A stretch of 64,000 nt of DNA from Aquilaria yunnanensis. Lineage: Eukaryota; Streptophyta; Magnoliopsida; Malvales; Thymelaeaceae. This document shows, one piece after another, positions 13,521 through 23,315 of this stretch. The notes under the pieces are model-generated. The model was not told where the DNA came from. It did no database searches and worked only from the letters and a program-made list of their open reading frames with translations. The stretch is taken from assembly GCA_039654915.1 (NCBI GenBank), contig CM077594.1:111428893-111492892 (forward strand). Direction: 5' to 3'. The position numbers and the translations under genes were made by a program. Position 1 is the stretch's first letter; each line of letters starts with the position of its first letter.

Positions 13521-14310
13521 TGATAAATGTCAATTTACATAGTCAAAATTGTTGACTTTTTAGAAATTTCGAGCGTCTTTTTCAACAATATCATACTACA
13601 TTTTCTACCATTTCTTGCTTTGGACTTTCATTTTGTAGGGTGGAGAAGGGAGTCAAACACAACAAATTAGTTCAGAAGAGAACAGAGCAAAAAATAAAAA
13701 GTTCAGACCATCAATTCATTTGGGCTGCAGTGCCATAGTTCAAAGATTGTGGAAGCTGAAATTGTGTCCTGGGCTGTGCGGCATTAGTTACAGTCAAGGC
13801 CTAGGCACTGCGGCGCCAATGCCTTTCGTGTCTTGGATGCTGCAACGCTTGAATGGCCTATTCTGGCGCCTTAGTGCTCCTGTGCTCGGATGAAAATCAT
13901 CCCCTATATACAATTTGAATTTAAGCATGCTATTGAATAGGGGATTGGATCTAAATGGGTAGGTGAATGAAAATGACACCTCTAAGGCTTAGAAAAATCT
14001 ATAACCAAGCTTAGAGACCTTCCATTTTTCTTCATTTTCTTATCTTTAACTTAGGTTTTCATCACCATGTCTTGCATTTTTTCACCTTCTTATGGAGCAC
14101 TTATGGATTCCTATTTAGAGAAGGCTTGGAGGACTTGAAGACTTGTGGAAGCCTTGAAGAATCAAGCATCTAGAGTTTATTGGGTTTCTTCTTTTCTTTA
14201 TCTTTATTGTGTTTAGACATGGATGTTCTTTTATGTATAGTCATGATTATGTTTTATTTGAGGATGAAGTAGTTTTCTATACACTTTCTATGGTTGTAGC
14301 TACTTGAATT
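13521..14310 (+). repeat. 3' LTR
   Basis: Second copy of the LTR described at 10967-11827. Family-like sequence may continue to about 14396, where the next element begins. Confidence 0.72.
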
Positions 14311-14599
14311 TGTTATGTTGGTTGGATTGATAGGTATTTGTCATTGATTTTTCTCTTTTATTTGTTTACTTTTCTCCTTGAGCTTATTGTTGTTGTGGCA
14401 ATGTGGGGGTTTTTGGGAGTCGGTACCAATCGTTTTCGCCTATGTCGATTGGACACCTAAAAATGGTCTACGAGAGTTTGGGGGTTCGGGAGTACGGTTA
14501 CGTTAAAATAACTTTATTTTAACGCCTAAAATTGGTACCTTAGTTGATTTTTAATTTTGTTTTGCTTGCTTTTAAATAATTTCAGTTAATTTTCAAACC

Positions 14600-15150
14600 A
14601 GAAATTTTAACTGAATCATCTAGATGTGAATTTTTAGATTAATGCGGACTTCTAAAATTTTTGGTAATTAATTTGTATAAATTTTTTATAATAAATTTGA
14701 TATTTCTGAACCATGGATTCTATCGAATCACCCGGATATGGAATTTAATGAAATTTAGTTTTTTTTTATTGTTAAATATTTTAATTAATTATTAATCCAT
14801 ATCATAAACTCTATCGAATTATTCGAATATGAATTTTGTTTAATCTTGGTACTTAATTTTTATTCATTTTTTTATTAAAATTTTGATATTTTCCAAACCA
14901 TGGATCCTATCGAATCACCCAGATATGGAATTTAAAAAAAAAATATTTGATTAATTATTAATTTTTTGTCATAATTAATAATACTTTTTTTAATGAATTA
15001 TCCAAATACAGATTTTTAATGGTCTTAGTATTATTTTTTAATTATACTTTGATTTTTATATATTTTTTTTAAAAGTAATTATCTAATCCTTAGGTCTAAA
15101 AAAAATATTTAAAACCATTAATTTTTATTGGATCGTCTGATTATGATTTT
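14600..15150 (-). repeat. Imperfect tandem repeat in the LTR, period near 100 bp
   Basis: A degenerate motif like ATTCTATCGAATCACCCGGA followed by ATATGGAATTT recurs near 14605, 14715, 14810, 14905, 14995 and 15125, within AT-rich filler. Seen directly; exact period not computed. Confidence 0.6.
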
Positions 15151-15359
15151 GTTTTTAGAAAATGTTTTTTGATAAAAGGAATAAAAGGTTAGATTTTATT
15201 ATTTAAAGGAAATAATAATAATAAAAAAAAAGTCTTAGAATTCCAATTAATGTTTAAAAGGATGAAGGAAATAAAGGACGGGGGCTTGGTTGTAATAAAA
15301 AAATAAGATGAACTTTTGACTAGCCATAAAAAATTGGTAAATAAGTAAAATAAGGTTAA

Positions 15360-15930
15360 TCATCCACATAAAGAAAAATAAAATTACGGAAAAGTAAATA
15401 AATAAAAAAAATAAATAAAGTGAGGGTGTTTAACCATCCACATAAAAATGAAATGCAGAAAAATAAATAAAGATATAAATAAAGTGCAGAAAGTAAGTAA
15501 ATAAAGAAATAAATAAACTGCAGAAAAATAAAGAAATAAATAAAAAAATAAAGAAAGATAAATAAAGAAAGAAAATGAGGAGTTTAGCCATCCACTTAAA
15601 AAAAAAAAATAAAAAAGTGCATAAAGTAAATAAATGTAAAAAATTAAATAAATAAATAAAGTGGGGCGTTTAGCGATCCACATAAAAATAAAAACGCATA
15701 AAGTAAATAAATGCATAAAAGTAAATAAATAAAGAAAGGTGGGCCGTTTAGCCATCCACATAAAAACGCATAAAGTAAATAATTGTGAAAAAGTAAATAA
15801 ATAAAGAAAGTGGGGCATTTTAGCCATCCACATAAAAAAAAATTGCATAAAGTATATAACAGTAAATAAAATGACAATAAATAAATAAAAGAAATAAATA
15901 AGAAAATAAGGTGGGCCTTTTGTCCATTCA
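15360..15930 (-). repeat. Minisatellite in the LTR, unit about 70-85 bp
   Basis: The phrase GTTTAGCCATCCACATAAAA, followed by AAATAAATAAAG-type filler, recurs about seven times (near 15360, 15430, 15583, 15665, 15747, 15815 and 15913). On the minus strand it produces a long hydrophobic open frame at 16049-15384, an artefact of the repeat. The related LTR at 62201 has the same kind of sequence from about 63640. Confidence 0.7.
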
Positions 15931-16129
15931 TATAAAAGTAGGAGGTATAACATTCCATAAAAAAGAAATAATAATAAAATAAAATAACAAGAAATGAGAA
16001 AAAGAAAAAAATTGATAAACACAACAAAGTTTATTGTTAGTTCTGCCAAAAAAAAAGGTTAGTGACTTATCTGGATGAAATGAAAGAAATTAAGGATTAA
16101 AGAAGAGTTTTACCCAAACAATGAAAAGT

Positions 16130-16735
16130 TCAAATTTTGTGGCGGGTTGGGTCACGGGCTGGCGGGCGACGGGAAGGGCGGCGGCGACGGCGGCGTGCTA
16201 CAGCTGGGGCGTCGTATGTGAGCAGGGGAGGAGGGAAGGCTGAGGCGGAGGAAGAGAGAGGGAGAGGGAGAGCGACGGTGAGAGTGAGAGAGAGAAGAAG
16301 GGCGACGGTGTTGACGGTGCGCGAAAGGGATGAGGAATGTGGAAGAGGCACGACCGGGGAAGGGAAGAGAGAGAAGAGGGAGAAGAGAGAAGGAGAAGGA
16401 AGAGGAGAGGGAGAGGGGCGACCGCCGGCGAGGAGGAGAGAGGACGCGACGCCGTGGAGGAGGGAGAGAGAACGCGTCGAAAAGAAGAAGAGAGAGAAAA
16501 GAAAGAAAGAAAAAAAAACGATGGGGAGGCTCGGCTGGACGGCTACGGCGATGACGCCGGCGAGCGGTGGTCGGCACAGGAAGAGACGGAAACTGGAGGC
16601 GAAGAAAAAACGGCAAACGGTTGTAAAAAGGGGGGAAACGATAAAAATGGGACAGTGGAAAAAAGGAAGTTCAGGCCTTTCTGGAAAGAAGGAAAGAGGA
16701 TCAGGGACTAAGCTACAGTTTTCATTTTTTTAATT
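16130..16735 (-). other. GC-rich, pyrimidine-rich segment of the LTR (transcribed leader)
   Basis: Directly downstream of the LTR TATA box on the minus strand. It gives several overlapping open frames on both strands rich in Pro/Ser/Arg or Arg/Glu. All frames being open at once indicates biased composition rather than a gene. The other LTR copy has an equivalent segment at 62810-63290. Confidence 0.55.
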
Positions 16736-16787
16736 TAGGAGCTCTAATCTTGATTTTTTTCGTTATTTATTTGTATGTATGGACCCT

Positions 16788-16795
16788 TATTTATA
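16788..16795 (-). promoter_or_regulatory. TATA box of the minus-strand LTR
   Basis: TATAAATA on the minus strand, in the context CCTATAAATAAGGG, 519 bases from the LTR start at 17314. The second LTR copy has the same box 520 bases from its start. The conserved place supports it as the element's own promoter. Confidence 0.65.
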
Positions 16796-17314
16796 GGGTA
16801 AGGAGCATTGGATTCCTTCAATTAAAAATAATTCGAAATTTAATTAAAAAAATATTAAAAACATAATTTGGGAAAAATGAAAGTTTAAGTCCTTCAGGTT
16901 TTTTTGACTACTGGTCTGGTACCATATTTTCCACGAAATTACTGATTGGCTCAAATTTGTCTGTTCTGTCAATTTGGCCCAAGACTGTCTGTTTGGCCCA
17001 AAATGAAGCGAAAAATTACCAAATTTCCCTGGAATTCCCATATTTCGTCAGATTCTTCCCAAACGTCTCATTTTTGTCAGATTTACCCCAAACTTCTTAT
17101 TTTTGTCAATTTTTTTAAAATTTTCTTTTATATTTTATACACACATGTAGATATATTTATATTATTTTTAACTAACCCTATAAAACAAAATTCCCTCATA
17201 AACTATTTAATTTAATTTTTTTTCTTTTTTTATAATAATAATAATAATTAATTAAAACCTTTTTAATTTTTTTTAATTTAATTTTTAAGGGTCGGACGAA
17301 ATTAGGTGTCCACA

Positions 17315-18629
17315 GTTGTATTGATTGATTAAGGGCTCCAGTCAATTGGGCCTTAGATTTTTTTTAAACTTTTGGAAAAAATTAAAATGAATTGAAATTA
17401 GGAGAAAAGTGTAATGACCATAGGCTTGTTGGGAGACTAGTCTAGGACACTAGGTGAAGGTAAATTAAGCTTGATAATGCCCTAGTTGAACTAGCAGTTC
17501 GAATGGGAGTCCATTATAGTTTAAGCCTGAGATAGTGACCTTTTCACTTAAGAGAGTGAAGGCCTAATTAGTTAACTTCACCAACAAGTAAGAAAACCAA
17601 ATCATTGGCCTTAATTCACTAGGTGACCAAATCAAGTAGTGAACGTATAGGAAGTTTGCCTTAGTAATTTGACAAAAACAAAAAATATGATTGCATTCTT
17701 GTACCCTAGGTATGTAGCATTTCACTTGGCTAAGTTTAGTTACTTGTTTGACTTGCTTAAATTTTGATTGTTTAGCTAAAGTTAACTTAGAGTAGTGGTA
17801 CTTGGCAACCAATTCAATCAATCTTCGTGAGAATGATACTCATGCTTACCTAACTTCAACGTCCGTTGTATGTTTGCGGTTAGGGTTTAAAACTCATAAC
17901 AGAAGAATGGAGAAGGAGGATGAAGGCAAACAGAGGATGAGGAATAGTAGCGGATGAGGGAGGATGGAGGGTAAACGGCGAGGAAGTACGAGGGAGGAGA
18001 TGAGAGGGATGAGAGATTAGAGCAATGAGGGAGAAAAGACATGAAAAGTGGCAATACTGGGGAAGGATAAGAGTTGAGAGATGTGTTAGGGTCTTTATGG
18101 TTTTTTTTTTTTGGGCTTTTATGCGTGATATATAGGCTTTAATGTATAAGAGATCTATAATAATGACAGTAATAATAAGAATGACAACAACAATAATAAT
18201 AATATATCATATATATGTATATAAATCACACCATCACTAAACCAGATCTGCAATAAAAAAATGATATATTATAATATATATATATATATATATTTATAGT
18301 ATTGTTATTGTTGCTGTTGTTGTTGCTATTGTTGTTGTTATTATTATATTATTATTATTATTATTATTATTTTTAACAAAATATTTTATAATTAAAATGG
18401 AAGAAAAATTTCACTTTAGTCCTTTATCATGACTGTTTCAAAATGGTCCATTCTTTTCAATTTTTAACGGCTTAAGCTTTACCAACAGTTATTAGCATTG
18501 GTAATTACTAACAGTTTAACCCATTAAAAATTTACCAATGGCTTGACTATTGGTAACCTTTAAATATTGTTACCAACGGTCAGACCGTTGGTAAAATGAC
18601 CTATGGAAAATGGCCAAATTTTAGTAGTG
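17315..18629. other. Right arm of the outer CACTA element
   Basis: Holds unremarkable AT-rich DNA to 17830, a segment at 17840-18080 that is CT-rich on the minus strand and resembles the leader regions of the other CACTA copies, AT- and ATT-type simple repeats at 18170-18375, and subterminal repeats with TACCAACGG and CCGTTGGTAA from 18470. No gene seen. Confidence 0.5.
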
Positions 18630-18723
18630 TATCCATTGCTAGGACAAAATAGAGATCTGTGACTCGGATAGGACAAAAATAAGTAAGGTAAGGAACCCAT
18701 TGTAGAGTTTACTCATTTAGTAA

Positions 18724-20761
18724 GGTTTCAATTTATTATTTTTATTTTCAATTTTTTTTTTGAGAAAAATGTGTTTATTAATTATTTCTGTTATCTATTT
18801 CTGGAAACTAGAAGTAGAATTTTGAAAAAGAAACATAAAATATGGAAAATTTGTTTTCAATATTTTTGAAAAAAAGATTTCAAAACTAGAAAATATATTG
18901 CTTTTACTAGGTTTACGGTTGAAAATTTTTAAAACATATCTTCTAATTTTGGAAACACCAAAACAAATAGAAACAAAATTTTCAGAAACACAAAATATAA
19001 ATAGAAAAACAATAAAGTCACCAAATGAGCCCTAAACCAACAAAATAAATTGTACATCCATCCCTTCTCATCAAAACTGGAAATGCCTAGCATTTGATTA
19101 ACTTAAATTTATTGATTTGAGGACTTGCCTTATGGATAGGGGCATAGCTAGGAATCGAGCATAGGGGGGTGAGGGTGAACGTGGTGGCGTGGACAAGTTG
19201 TTAATATGTATAAATTTGTAATAAGTAATAGAAAACATCAAATAATAATATATAAACTCATAAGATTTGAAAGTCTACAGTATTTAAGTTCAATTCAAAA
19301 TTAATAACTCAAAATTTAACACGATACTCTTTCAAATCCTTAAAATCATCAAGTATTGGTTGTAAATTGATAATCATCAAGCAAAATTAAAACATTAGAA
19401 TAAGAAAGCTAACTAGTTTTGACAATAAATTGAGTGAAAAACAATAAAAAATAGCACAATGTAAAAAGAAAAATGTGAGTGCTAAACGTATAAGTTGTAG
19501 TGATAACAAACCAACAAAGAGACTCGTAAACAAACATCTTCTCTTCAGGGAAGTCCCTCGGTGTGACGTCCCAAATCTTATAGGTGCCGGCACACAATCA
19601 ATGAGTGAACCACCCACCCAAATGAGAATAAGCTCCATCCTCTAAAATTAGGGATCTAACAAGAGACCAAGCCAAGTAAATCTTAAAAATTAGGTACAAA
19701 AAACTAAACCAAATTAAGTATCAAAACAAGCTTGACTTACCTTACAAATCAAGTGGAGTTGAAGAGACTCAAGAGAGTGAATTGAGAGAGCTTCTGAAGG
19801 CAACAATTGAAGAAAGCTGAAGAAAGTAAAAATCTCAAGACATAAAATACATAGAATAAAAGATAAGATGAAATGCAACTTCCTCTATCAATTTTATACT
19901 TTCCCCAACTAAAAAACTAATAATGCCTAACCCATTTATGATTTCATCAATTGCTTGCCTATAAAAAAAAAAGTTAGTTCAGATAATTCTCTTATACCTT
20001 TTCTTAAGGACATGACATAGAAGGTATCTAAATAAGCACTGTGACGATCCAAGTCCAAAACTTATCCACGGAACACTTACCCATACTACATGGGCAACCC
20101 TTTATAAAGGATAAACACTAGGTGATCAAGTTTTAAGACTTTGAGTGATATATACATATCAGAAATCACACAGACTTTCCAAGTGGGATATGAGGTGTTA
20201 CAAGCACGATTATTTGACCAATCATATAAAGAATTGATTATTTTGTCCAAAATTATTCTATTAGGTCCCATTTTCACAAATGAATTAAATAAGTTCAAAT
20301 TTAGTAAAAATCTCAGTCACGTGCAGTCTCTATGATACCAACATCGAAAACATGAAATTGACATTAAAACATTAAAGGTTAAAAGATACAAAAGTTCCTT
20401 ATTAATTATCAAATTTCTAGATAGGGACCTAACTTATTTTTCGTCAATTGTATCACACATTTACCGATCCAATGAAATTTTTTAAAATTCCAAACGATGG
20501 GCAGTGGGAGCGACTACCACTGCTCGTCCCAAAGAACCTACACCCTACTTGTGGATTCACACATTGCAAATTGGTCAAAGGCAACAATATTGGTCAATAG
20601 CATTTTAGGTTGTAAGTCAGTGCTGTCTTAAGGATATAATATGCTTGTTAATTGTTGAAAAGTTTGCAGACCAATGAAGTTTAATCTAATCTACACTTTT
20701 TTTCCTTCATTTTAGTAAGCCTACACTTACCCCCAAATAGTAAATCCACTCACCCAAAGTG
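18724..20761. other. AT-rich intergenic DNA, no gene recognised
   Basis: A terminus-like string, TAGGGGCATAGCTAGGAATC, at 19137 resembles the ends of the hAT-like elements elsewhere in the window, but no partner end was found. The segment 20040-20340 looks like a dispersed repeat of unknown type. Short open frames here are not supported by any recognisable protein. Confidence 0.4.
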
Positions 20762-21647
20762 TTAAATACCGTTACCACTAAATATACCGCACCCCGAATT
20801 TCTAAGGTATACCGCATGGTATACTACACCACATATCGTTACCGTTACTGCAAAAAATAAATGTTAGAATATTATTTTTAGATGACATAATTTGTTTAAT
20901 AATTTATTTTTACACATTTTATATGTATTCTAATTTTTCTCACCATAATTTGTCAAATATAAATAAAATATATATGATAGAAGATATTTTTTTAATACAA
21001 AAAACATAAAAAATGTTATATATGGAACAAAATAAATAATACTAAAAAAATTAATTTATTGATATAAGAGAAAAAATATTTTAATAATAAAAATACATTT
21101 TTTAATACCATATTCAGTTCCCAGGTAACTCAAAGTATGATGCTTCTTTTCTAGCTTGTTCTGTAAAAGCAACATATTCATCTCGGCTCATGCAAAAGAG
21201 TACGAAAAGTAACTATGAATTCAAAAAGAAAAAAGAAAAAGAAAAGGGAGATAGAAACAAAAGCTGCAAGTTTGTGACTAGCTGACCATACATCCATTAA
21301 TTTTGCATATATTACAAACATAAATAATATAATTCATTAATTTTTTATATTAATGAAGAAAAGTAAAAAAATTAAAAAAATTGAAAGTAAATGTTTATTT
21401 TATTTTATGATATGTGTATTATTTATATTTTAATGTTTTATAAAAAAAATATCTATGAAAAATAAAATACCGCGATACATACAATGCAGTATTTGCGGTA
21501 TACCGTGGTTTTTTGACAAAATACATACAAAAAGTGTGCAGTATACGGTATACCATAAAATACAATGGTATACAGTGTGATAAAATAATAAAACAAGAAA
21601 AAATTTGTACCGTGTACCCGCGGTAAACAGTATACCACGGTATTTAA
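20762..21647. mobile_element. TIR element with GGTATAC-rich ends, family unassigned
   Basis: Begins TTAAATACCGTTACCACTAA and ends, reversed, TTAAATACCGTGGTATACTG. The outer 100-200 bases on each side are packed with short palindromes built on GGTATACC and CGGTATACC; the middle is AT-rich with no coding capacity. No clear target duplication was found, so I cannot assign a superfamily. A non-autonomous DNA transposon is the most likely identity. Confidence 0.6.
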
Positions 21648-22434
21648 TTCAATGCACTCACCCTTTGTTAAACCATAAATTGAAAAAACCCGGAGCTTAG
21701 TTTGGTAGAACTTAATAGGTTGGAGTTAATGTGTTTTTAGACTTTTGTGGGGACGAGTGTGAAATGAAGTACAATTTACCCTTAAAGTTCACAATATTTA
21801 CATTGTGAGGACAAGTCAATCTTCTTGATTTTGGTCAAAATTACTTGTTCGAACTTCAGACCAAACTGAGCTCCACCTGAACCGAAACCATTAGGAAGAA
21901 ACAAACACAAGGGAAAAGAAAATCCATAGATAGCCTTATTTCTATGGAAAATCTCTTACATTCTTAGCAACCAACTAAGGTTTCTCACAATATAGTGATA
22001 AAGAGAGCTTGTAACAGCAGCAGTTTTGCTAGCAAGAACACTTTGACGACATTGTCAATGGTCTACTGAGGTTTAGGGTGTTGTCTCTATCGCTAACATG
22101 AGAGAACTAGAACGGGATTTTCAGTGGCTTTCATTCTTGACGTGGCACCTCAATTCCAATGCTCAATCTCCTTTGGTTGGTGATGAAGAGGTGTGCTTCT
22201 ACGTCTGAAACTCTGACATCGACTGTGGCAAGGTTGAGGCCTAAATTAAGGTTGAAGATTGTTAAGTACCATACCTTAAATGGCTTTATGCACAACTCAG
22301 GTGTTGGGCGACTGACGGATGGTGGAATCGACAGATGGGATATGCAACGGGCGGCTGAGAGAGTACCATGACAGAGGACTAGTAAAAATTGGAACTAGTA
22401 TAGCAACATAAATAACACCAACTTCAGTTGTAAT
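21648..22434. other. Intergenic segment, no gene recognised
   Basis: Moderately GC-richer DNA at 21900-22380 with an open frame at 22159-22371 that resembles nothing I recognise. No repeats or elements found. Confidence 0.35.
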
Positions 22435-23315
22435 TAGGGGTAAGCATGAGTTGGCCAAACTTGAAACTGAACCTGAACCACTCCCATTGGGTTGGGTTGC
22501 GTTAGGTAAAAATTGATCATGGTTCGTGGGTTAGTTCCATATATAAGAGAACCCACGGTTTTTAGGTTGGTTCTGGTTCTATATGGAACCAACCCAAAAT
22601 CCGAGATGGAACCGAACCCGAGATATATACATAATTATATAATAAAAGTTATAGTATATATATTTGAAGAATTATAATTGTCATTTTTTGTTTTTATATT
22701 AAACTCTTAAACTGATATCCCAAATTGAAACAGTATGAAAGTTGTGGGATTATTTACGAAATTTTTTCATATTCATTTAAATTACTTCGCTTTTTAAACC
22801 AATTACTCCTGGGTCATTTTTTACGACACAATCATCATATATATTTTTTTCATTTATGGGCCATGTGAAACAAAAAATTCATGGCATCTATACATTTTAG
22901 ATTTTGATACTAAAAAAGATAAGCTTAAATACTCAGCTTTCTATATTGAATGTCACATCAATATTGGAATTACAGGAAGGAAGTAAAGTAAACTGGTTGA
23001 GATGAAAGATACTCCATAAGCAACTCTTTTGAATCATTTTGGTAAAAATAATATTTTAAACTTTCTTGAATGTATCTAAGTACATATATTTAAATATTAA
23101 TTTGATTGTATATTATTTTAAATATTTCATAAAACCGGTTATGGATGCAGTATGTGGTATAAATAAAAAAACACGAGAATCAGAACCGAAAAACCTAGAA
23201 CCATAGTTCTAATTCTGTTCAGTTTTTGGTTTTCGAGTTTGTTAGAAAAATTTTGGAACGGATGTCATTTTAGGTTAATTCGGTTCCATCATAAAACGAC
23301 CCACGCTCACCTTTA
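22435..23315. mobile_element. hAT-like non-autonomous element
   Basis: The ends are TAGGGGTAAGCATGAG and, reversed, TAAAGGTGAGCGTGGG. The flanks carry an 8-bp near-repeat, GTTGTAAT (22427-22434) and GTTGCAAT (23316-23323), the duplication size of hAT elements. Subterminal sequence repeats GGTTC and GAACC motifs (GGTTGGTTCTGGTTC, GGAACCGAACC). No transposase frame is present. Confidence 0.7.

Larger units (their letters stand above)
10967..14310 (+). mobile_element. Deleted, non-coding LTR retrotransposon
   Basis: Two direct repeats beginning TGATAAATGTCAATTTACAT start at 10967 and 13521. The second is preceded by a polypurine tract, AAGTTTGAGGGAGT (13507-13520), the usual site just inside a 3' LTR, which fixes the orientation as plus. 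The internal region is only 1.7 kb and has no gag or pol frame, so this is a non-autonomous or heavily deleted copy. Similarity between the repeats stops at 11827 and 14310. The 5' LTR may have lost its end, because the 3' copy seems to continue toward 14396 before the next insertion. No target duplication was found. Confidence 0.72.
14397..17314 (-). mobile_element. Long LTR (about 2.9 kb) of a Ty3-type retrotransposon, minus orientation
   Basis: Read on the minus strand it begins TGTGGACACCTAATTTCGTC at 17314 and closely resembles the sequence starting at 62201 on the plus strand. Both have a TATA box about 520 bases from the start, then a GC- and CT-rich segment, then AT-rich minisatellite. 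GTTGT occurs on both sides (14392-14396 and 17315-17319), a possible 5-bp duplication. At the left end the minus strand reads TTGGTACCGACTCCC, which resembles the primer-binding region of Tat/Ogre-type elements, so this may be one LTR plus a few internal bases rather than a clean solo LTR. No gag or pol is present. Confidence 0.68.
7556..18629 (-). mobile_element. Non-autonomous CACTA (En/Spm-type) element, outer copy of the nest
   Basis: The ends are CACCACTAAAAAATAGGC at 7556 and, reversed, CACTACTAAAATTTGGCC at 18629. A perfect 3-bp duplication, TAT, flanks it (7553-7555 and 18630-18632), as expected for CACTA elements. Both arms carry many subterminal repeats of the form ACCAACGGTCTGACCGTTGGT (left 7590-7633 and 9608-9910, right 18470-18600). 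No transposase remains. Orientation is inferred from a pyrimidine-rich segment near the right end that resembles the leader of the other CACTA copies. It hosts three later insertions: a smaller CACTA, an LTR retrotransposon and an LTR of a second family. Confidence 0.82.
6221..18713. mobile_element. Long-TIR Mutator-like element, split by an 11-kb CACTA insertion
   Basis: The sequence at 6235-6480 is repeated in inverted orientation at the right end, but the right copy is broken: one part is 7380-7555 and the rest is 18633-18705. Joined across the insertion, the right copy follows the left copy, for example CATTTTGTCCTAATAAGG against TATTTTGTCCTAGCAATGG, and AATCTAACATCTGAAC against GATCTAACACTTGAAC. 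A 10-bp direct repeat, CATTTAGTAA, flanks the whole (6211-6220 and 18714-18723), matching the 9-11 bp duplications of Mutator elements. The left terminus seems about 20 bp shorter than the right. Without the insertion the element is about 1.4 kb. No transposase is visible. Confidence 0.7.

Noticed and set aside
15360..15930. CRISPR-like array
   Set aside because: The repeats are imperfect, AT-rich, without unique spacers, and lie in a plant LTR.
15384..16049. 221-codon multi-pass membrane-like protein
   Set aside because: Produced by an AT-rich minisatellite inside an LTR; no natural sequence variety or conserved start.
16130..16735. Overlapping 124-198 codon frames on both strands
   Set aside because: All frames are open because of extreme purine/pyrimidine bias; the protein strings are Arg/Glu or Pro/Ser low-complexity, and the segment is the leader of an LTR.
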